A stretch of 10,768 nucleotides of DNA from Bacillota bacterium. GTDB lineage: Bacteria > Bacillota > Limnochordia > Darwinibacteriales > DTU012. Both the position numbers and the translations under genes were made by a program. Positions 7,497-10,768 of the stretch are shown here, in pieces. The notes beneath the pieces are model-generated. The model was not told the origin of the DNA. It saw nothing but the letters and a program-made list of their open reading frames with translations, and did no database searches. Location: the NCBI GenBank assembly GCA_012521805.1, contig JAAYLQ010000073.1, forward strand, positions 1-10,768, given 5' to 3'. The number at the start of each line of letters is the position of its first letter. Positions within the stretch are counted from its first letter, which is position 1.

Positions 7497-8597
7497 GTGT
7501 TCTATAAGTCAAAGCCCTTTCAAATAACGCTCTGGATTTTGATGGTATTTCTGATTATCTGGATTTTGCAGCACATCGGTTATATTTTTCATCCAGTCCA
7601 AGTATTGGTTAAAACCATTTTCTTTCCCTTCTTGGTTGCTGGAATCCTTTACTACTTGACAATTTCTATAGTTGACTGGCTGACCAAATTTAAGATTCCG
7701 CGGACGTTAGCGATTCTGCTGATCTTTATTGTGTTTATTCTGCTGATCTTATTTGCGATTTTGTATTTATCTCCAATTCTCCAGCGGCAGTTAACCGGAT
7801 TGATCACCAATCTGCCGCGCTTTCTGACGGAGTTTAACCGACGCCTGCAGGAACTTCAAGACTCAACTATTTTTGCTGAGTTTGAGCAGTTTGAGTTCTT
7901 CCAGAACTTGAGTAAGATCGACTATGTCAAGCTGGTAGACGGTTTGATAGCCACCATTTCTCAGAATATCTGGAGTTTCCTCGGTTCGGTTGCCAATTTT
8001 GTGGTTGTGGTCTTAACCATCCCACTGCTGCTGTTTTATATGTTAAAAGAAGGTTCAAGTCTGACCCCCAAAATTGTCGGTTTTTTCCCTGAACAATATC
8101 AAGGGGAAGCAAAAACCGTGTTATCGGAGATGAACGAAACAATTCGGTCATACATCCAAGGAATGGTGACGATCAGCCTGTTCATTGGAATTGTAGTATA
8201 CCTTGGATATCTGATTATCGGTTTGGACTATGCCCTTCTGCTGGCAGCCATCGCTCTGATCACGAATATTATCCCATATTTCGGTCCGGTATTAGGGACG
8301 ATACCAGGGGTAATAGTTGCTTTGTTTATTTCGCCGCTGAAAGCTGCGGAAGTGGTTGTGATCATGGTTGTCGCCAATTATTTAGAAAATCACCTAGTGG
8401 CTCCGCTGGTATTAGGCAGAAAACTGAGTATCCATCCAGTAACTATTATTGTTGTGCTGCTGACAGCGGGAAGCCTTGGGGGAATTACTGGCGTTATTCT
8501 CGGTGTCCCGGCGTATGCTATCTTGAAGGTAATTGCTACCCATACCTATACTTTCACCAGGCGTTTGATTCAGGAGCGGAGACTAGCCGGTAAATAA
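7497..8597 (+). CDS. AI-2E family (PerM/YueF-like) membrane transporter
   Basis: A 366-residue membrane protein with the layout of the AI-2E transporter family: helices in about residues 10-95, a soluble amphipathic stretch (about 96-155), then more helices. Family motifs are IPYFGPVLGTIPGV (259-272), NHLVAPLVLGRKLSIHP (298-314) and GVILGVPAYAILK (332-344). Members have been tied to autoinducer-2 export, Na+/H+ exchange and other fluxes, so the family name does not prove a substrate. The start is GTG 7497 with GGGAG (7484-7488) 8 bases upstream; no ATG lies nearby in frame. It is 26 bases after zupT and 16 bases before the alarmone synthetase, so all three are probably on one mRNA. Confidence 0.9.
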   Translation: MFYKSKPFQITLWILMVFLIIWILQHIGYIFHPVQVLVKTIFFPFLVAGILYYLTISIVDWLTKFKIPRTLAILLIFIVFILLILFAILYLSPILQRQLTGLITNLPRFLTEFNRRLQELQDSTIFAEFEQFEFFQNLSKIDYVKLVDGLIATISQNIWSFLGSVANFVVVVLTIPLLLFYMLKEGSSLTPKIVGFFPEQYQGEAKTVLSEMNETIRSYIQGMVTISLFIGIVVYLGYLIIGLDYALLLAAIALITNIIPYFGPVLGTIPGVIVALFISPLKAAEVVVIMVVANYLENHLVAPLVLGRKLSIHPVTIIVVLLTAGSLGGITGVILGVPAYAILKVIATHTYTFTRRLIQERRLAGK

Positions 8598-8613
8598 ATA
8601 GATTGGAGCTATT

Positions 8614-9357
8614 ATGCCTATGGACCTGCAAAAGCTAGAAGCTCTGAAACAGGAAATCGTGCGGTTTATGATGACGTATAAATTTGCAGTAGATGAGCTG
8701 ACGACAAAAGTTGAGATTCTCAAACAAGAATTTCAATATATGCATGACTATAACCCGATCGAACATGTTACCAGCCGTGTTAAAAGTCCAGAAAGCATTT
8801 TACAAAAAGCAGTTCGCAAACAAGTTCCCCTCACCCTGCCGTCGATTAGGGAAAATATCCGTGATATTGCTGGTCTGCGGATTGTCTGTTCCTTTGTCTC
8901 AGATATCTATAAAATTAGTGAGATGCTGCAGAAGCAGGCAGGTCTATCTGTGGCAGAGTGTAAGGACTATATCAAGCGGCCCAAACCAAATGGCTACCGC
9001 AGCCTCCATTTGATTGTCCAGGTTCCGGTATTTATGACTGAGGGCATCGAAAAGGTCTGGGCTGAGATTCAAATCCGCACTATCGCTATGGATTTTTGGG
9101 CGAGTTTGGAGCATAAATTGAACTATAAATACAACTATGAGATTCCGCAACCGCTGTTGGATGAACTGTGTTCAGCAGCGGAAGCTGTTGCCCAATTAGA
9201 CAGCAGAATGGAAAGGATTCATCAAGAAATAAACAATTTTAAAGCCAACAACCATCAGACCTGTGAAGATTTACATGAACTAAGGTTGAACAACCACCGC
9301 TTTCATCTGCCAAGGTCTTTTCTCAATATGCTGTTGGCAGCTGATGAAAATTCGTAA
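8614..9357 (+). CDS. Small alarmone synthetase (RelP/RelQ-type GTP pyrophosphokinase)
   Basis: A 247-residue stand-alone synthetase transferring pyrophosphate from ATP to GDP or GTP to make (p)ppGpp; there is no hydrolase, TGS or ACT domain. Conserved blocks are NPIEHVTSRVKSPESI (47-62), RDIAGLRIVCSF (83-94, with the metal-binding Asp84), KPNGYRSLHLIV (124-135, nucleotide-binding Tyr128) and EIQIRTIAMDFWASLEHKLNYK (151-172, with Glu151). The MDFW-SLEH wording and length of the core resemble RelP/YwaC more than RelQ, but no symbol is assigned. It is about 35 residues longer than typical members, the excess being a C-terminal tail rich in Asn and His (about 207-232). ATG 8614 has TGGAG 5 bases upstream; an in-frame ATG at 8620 would give better spacing and a protein two residues shorter. 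Regulation is likely transcriptional with its operon. Confidence 0.93.
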   Translation: MPMDLQKLEALKQEIVRFMMTYKFAVDELTTKVEILKQEFQYMHDYNPIEHVTSRVKSPESILQKAVRKQVPLTLPSIRENIRDIAGLRIVCSFVSDIYKISEMLQKQAGLSVAECKDYIKRPKPNGYRSLHLIVQVPVFMTEGIEKVWAEIQIRTIAMDFWASLEHKLNYKYNYEIPQPLLDELCSAAEAVAQLDSRMERIHQEINNFKANNHQTCEDLHELRLNNHRFHLPRSFLNMLLAADENS

Positions 9358-9368
9358 TTTATATCTTT

Positions 9369-9400
9369 ATGACTTGTCTTATGGGGACAGGTCATTTTTT
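9369..9400 (+). terminator. Rho-independent terminator after the alarmone synthetase
   Basis: ATGACTTGTC (9369-9378) pairs with GACAGGTCAT (9386-9395) with a single T-G wobble around a seven-base loop and runs into six T (9395-9400). It closes the zupT-led unit 11 bases after the stop. Confidence 0.9.
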
Positions 9401-9431
9401 CTTGTCTGCCTTCGATAAGATAGAAAAATCT

Positions 9432-9458
9432 AAGGAGGAAAAGCCCCGGGCCGCTTTT
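9432..9458 (+). promoter_or_regulatory. Unpaired Shine-Dalgarno-like site followed by a small hairpin
   Basis: AAGGAGG (9432-9438) has no start codon within normal spacing. It is followed at once by AAAAGC (9439-9444) and GCTTTT (9453-9458), able to form a six-pair stem around CCCGGGCC. The first ATG after it (9471) opens only a four-residue frame (MWML). This may be a leader element of the BTAD gene or a relic; no function can be shown. Confidence 0.3.
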
Positions 9459-9500
9459 AAGTAGTAATATATGTGGATGCTGTGATCGTGACTCAGCAAC

Positions 9501-9505
9501 AGGAG
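9501..9505 (+). promoter_or_regulatory. Ribosome binding site deciding the BTAD regulator start
   Basis: AGGAG lies 9 bases before GTG 9515. The resulting N-terminus, MITVLMLGSFVLEVDG, matches the usual BTAD/SARP opening, whereas the longer frame from GTG 9473 adds 14 non-family residues and has no ribosome site at proper spacing. Confidence 0.65.
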
Positions 9506-9514
9506 CTGATTATT

Positions 9515-10624
9515 GTGATTACAGTTTTGATGTTAGGTTCATTTGTTCTAGAAGTGGACGGGACTTTAATTTCGGCCAAAAGCTGGAAATCCCAGAAGGC
9601 TCTGGCGTTATTTAAATTTCTAGCTCACATGCCAGGTAAGAAGGTGCCGCGGGATAGAATTATTGAAATACTGTGGTCAGACAGTGAGATGACCAGCGCC
9701 TCCCACAACTTTCACACAACTTTGTACAACCTGCGCCGCAGTCTTTTTCCACAGCGCAGTGGTCATCACGCCTATCCGGTGATTCATCATGCCAACGGGT
9801 TATACTGGTTTGCCCCAAGCAAAGGGTATTATGTAGATTTAGTTGACTTTAAAGAAAAGGTTTGTCAATGCAGTGAACTAGAACATCGCGATCCCAATTC
9901 AGCATTAAAGGTGGGGTTGGAAGCATTCAAACTGTACCGCGGGGATTTTCTTGAGGAAGATGTTTACCAAGAATGGACTGCTATTCTGAGGGAAAATATC
10001 CGCGAAATGTATCTTGATCTGGCTGTTCGCACTGCAGAGCTTTGTGTTCGCTGCAATCAAGACTATGAGCAGGCAATTCAGGTATGCCGCCGTGCCTTAG
10101 AGTTTGATCCATCTCGAGAAAAGCTGCACCAACAAATTATCCGCTACCTGGTGGCAACCGGCCGCTATAATGACGCGGTGATTCAATATAAATCTTGTGA
10201 AAAAGCGATGCAGGAAGATTTGGAGATCGCTCCCAGTGTTGAGACAACCAGCCTGATTAATCAAGTTCACCTTCCCAAATACCACCTCTGGCCAAGGGAC
10301 AAAAATACCTTTGCAGAAATGGTAAATCTAAGCCGCCGCAGATCTACTAGAGAAAGTCAGCCGTGTTCTTTAATCATAATTACCCTGCCTAAAGAGCTGG
10401 GCAGTTTAGCTGACCGCACAATTAATATTCTCCAGGGAGTTTTGCGCCGGGATGATTTCGCCTGTCGATGTGCAGAGCATCAAGTGATTATTCTGCTTCC
10501 CTTGACAGATCAGCGGGGAGCTGAAGCAGCATCGAAGCGAATTGAAACTGTTTTATCGAAAAATATTTCTGGTTGTAGGTTGAGTCTGCTGGTTTTAGAA
10601 CCGATTAAGGGCATCTCGAGCTGA
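9515..10624 (+). CDS. BTAD (SARP-like) transcriptional regulator with degenerate GGDEF-like C-terminus
   Basis: With start GTG 9515 the protein has 369 residues. Residues 1-100 form an OmpR-type winged-helix DNA-binding domain (LGSFVLEVDG, then KALALFKFLAHMPGKKVPRD, then an ILWSD turn and a recognition-helix region with NFHTTLYNLRRSL). Residues about 108-245 form the helical bacterial transcriptional activation domain, with YRGDFLEE, the repeat helices CRRALEFDPSREKLHQ and a closing AIQYK-type helix pair. Residues about 262-350 resemble a GGDEF domain: a hydrophobic strand PCSLIIITL, then LRRDDFACR, then CAEHQ exactly where GGDEF would stand (319-323), then VIILLPLTD and an Ala-rich helix with KRIE. 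The signature is lost, so cyclase activity is not expected. It is a single-gene unit between two terminators. A longer start at 9473 is possible but less likely. Its targets are unknown. Confidence 0.85.
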   Translation: MITVLMLGSFVLEVDGTLISAKSWKSQKALALFKFLAHMPGKKVPRDRIIEILWSDSEMTSASHNFHTTLYNLRRSLFPQRSGHHAYPVIHHANGLYWFAPSKGYYVDLVDFKEKVCQCSELEHRDPNSALKVGLEAFKLYRGDFLEEDVYQEWTAILRENIREMYLDLAVRTAELCVRCNQDYEQAIQVCRRALEFDPSREKLHQQIIRYLVATGRYNDAVIQYKSCEKAMQEDLEIAPSVETTSLINQVHLPKYHLWPRDKNTFAEMVNLSRRRSTRESQPCSLIIITLPKELGSLADRTINILQGVLRRDDFACRCAEHQVIILLPLTDQRGAEAASKRIETVLSKNISGCRLSLLVLEPIKGISS

Positions 10625-10650
10625 GAGTTATCTGGGCTCTTTTTTTTTTT
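10618..10650 (+). terminator. Rho-independent terminator overlapping the BTAD gene stop
   Basis: GAGC (10618-10621) pairs with GCTC (10636-10639), a T-G wobble and one mismatch follow, then AGA/TCT closes a GTTA loop. Eleven T follow (10640-10650). The stem is weak but the T-run is long; the TGA stop (10622-10624) lies inside the stem. Confidence 0.7.
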
Positions 10651-10676
10651 CTAAAGTGCAATAGCAAATGCAACGG

Positions 10677-10766
10677 CTAGCCAGAAACCCGTTCTATAAA
10701 GCATTTCACAGTTGCGTCCAGCTTCGATAGTTCCTCCTGGAAGAGCTCCAACGGTGTGCGGTAACC
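10677..10766 (-). mobile_element. C-terminal end of an insertion-sequence transposase, cut by window edge
   Basis: On the - strand a frame enters from the right edge and reads GYRTPLELFQEELSKLDA and 12 more residues to TAG at 10677-10679. The GYRTP-x-E-x-F wording matches the last part of DDE integrase-core transposases, as in IS30-like and related elements, where it follows the motif NNRPRKCL. Only about 30 residues are visible, so the family is uncertain. A second frame across the same bases (stop at about 10652) reads LYRTGFWLAVAFAIAL, so a frameshift near the end is possible. The element end probably lies between 10651 and 10676, just past the BTAD terminator. Confidence 0.55.
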
Positions 10767-10768
10767 CA

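Noticed and set aside
9473..9514. Longer N-terminus for the BTAD regulator
   Set aside because: The 14 added residues do not match the family opening and no ribosome site stands at normal distance from GTG 9473, whereas GTG 9515 has AGGAG 9 bases upstream.
10652..10712. Alternative - strand frame ending LYRTGFWLAVAFAIAL
   Set aside because: Not listed as a separate gene: it overlaps the transposase tail and is better explained as a frameshifted end of the same element or chance.

Overview
The window looks like ordinary chromosomal DNA from a Bacillota bacterium, probably a clostridial or Limnochordia-like lineage. The evidence is strong AGGAGG-type ribosome binding sites, use of GTG and TTG starts, clean stem-plus-T-run terminators, an extended -10 sigma-A promoter, a RelP/RelQ-type small alarmone synthetase and a BTAD regulator. 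The genus cannot be fixed from sequence reading alone. No CRISPR array, phage module, rRNA or tRNA was seen.

Layout. (1) 3-2593, + strand: the end of a two-gene envelope unit. It has a GldG-like extracellular/ABC auxiliary protein whose N-terminus lies off the left edge, followed with a 4-base overlap by a DUF4340 protein. It ends at a bidirectional terminator shared with the convergent gene. (2) 2628-3899, - strand: a SLC13/ArsB-NhaD-type ion transporter with a well-formed promoter at 3945-3973. (3) 3974-4129: an AT-rich divergent intergenic region with small repeats but no convincing + strand promoter. (4) 4130-6556, + strand: a TlpA/ResA-like exported thioredoxin, CcdA (1-base overlap), then after 97 bases an aldo/keto reductase with a C-terminal two-cluster ferredoxin domain, closed by a strong terminator. 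(5) 6649-9357, + strand: a tight three-gene unit of a ZupT zinc/divalent metal permease, an AI-2E-family membrane protein and a small (p)ppGpp synthetase, again closed by a strong terminator. (6) 9515-10624, + strand: a BTAD (SARP-like) regulator carrying a degenerate GGDEF-like C-terminal domain, with its own terminator. (7) 10677-10766, - strand: the C-terminal end of an insertion-sequence transposase running off the right edge.

How the genes work together. CcdA and the TlpA-like protein form the usual route for moving reducing power across the membrane to an exported thioredoxin. The downstream Fe-S aldo/keto reductase may share the transcript, but a functional link is only an inference. 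The ZupT/AI-2E/alarmone synthetase unit couples metal uptake and a stress-nucleotide enzyme on one likely mRNA. The most unusual protein is the BTAD regulator with an apparently inactive GGDEF-like domain. I did not find a clearly new multi-gene system.
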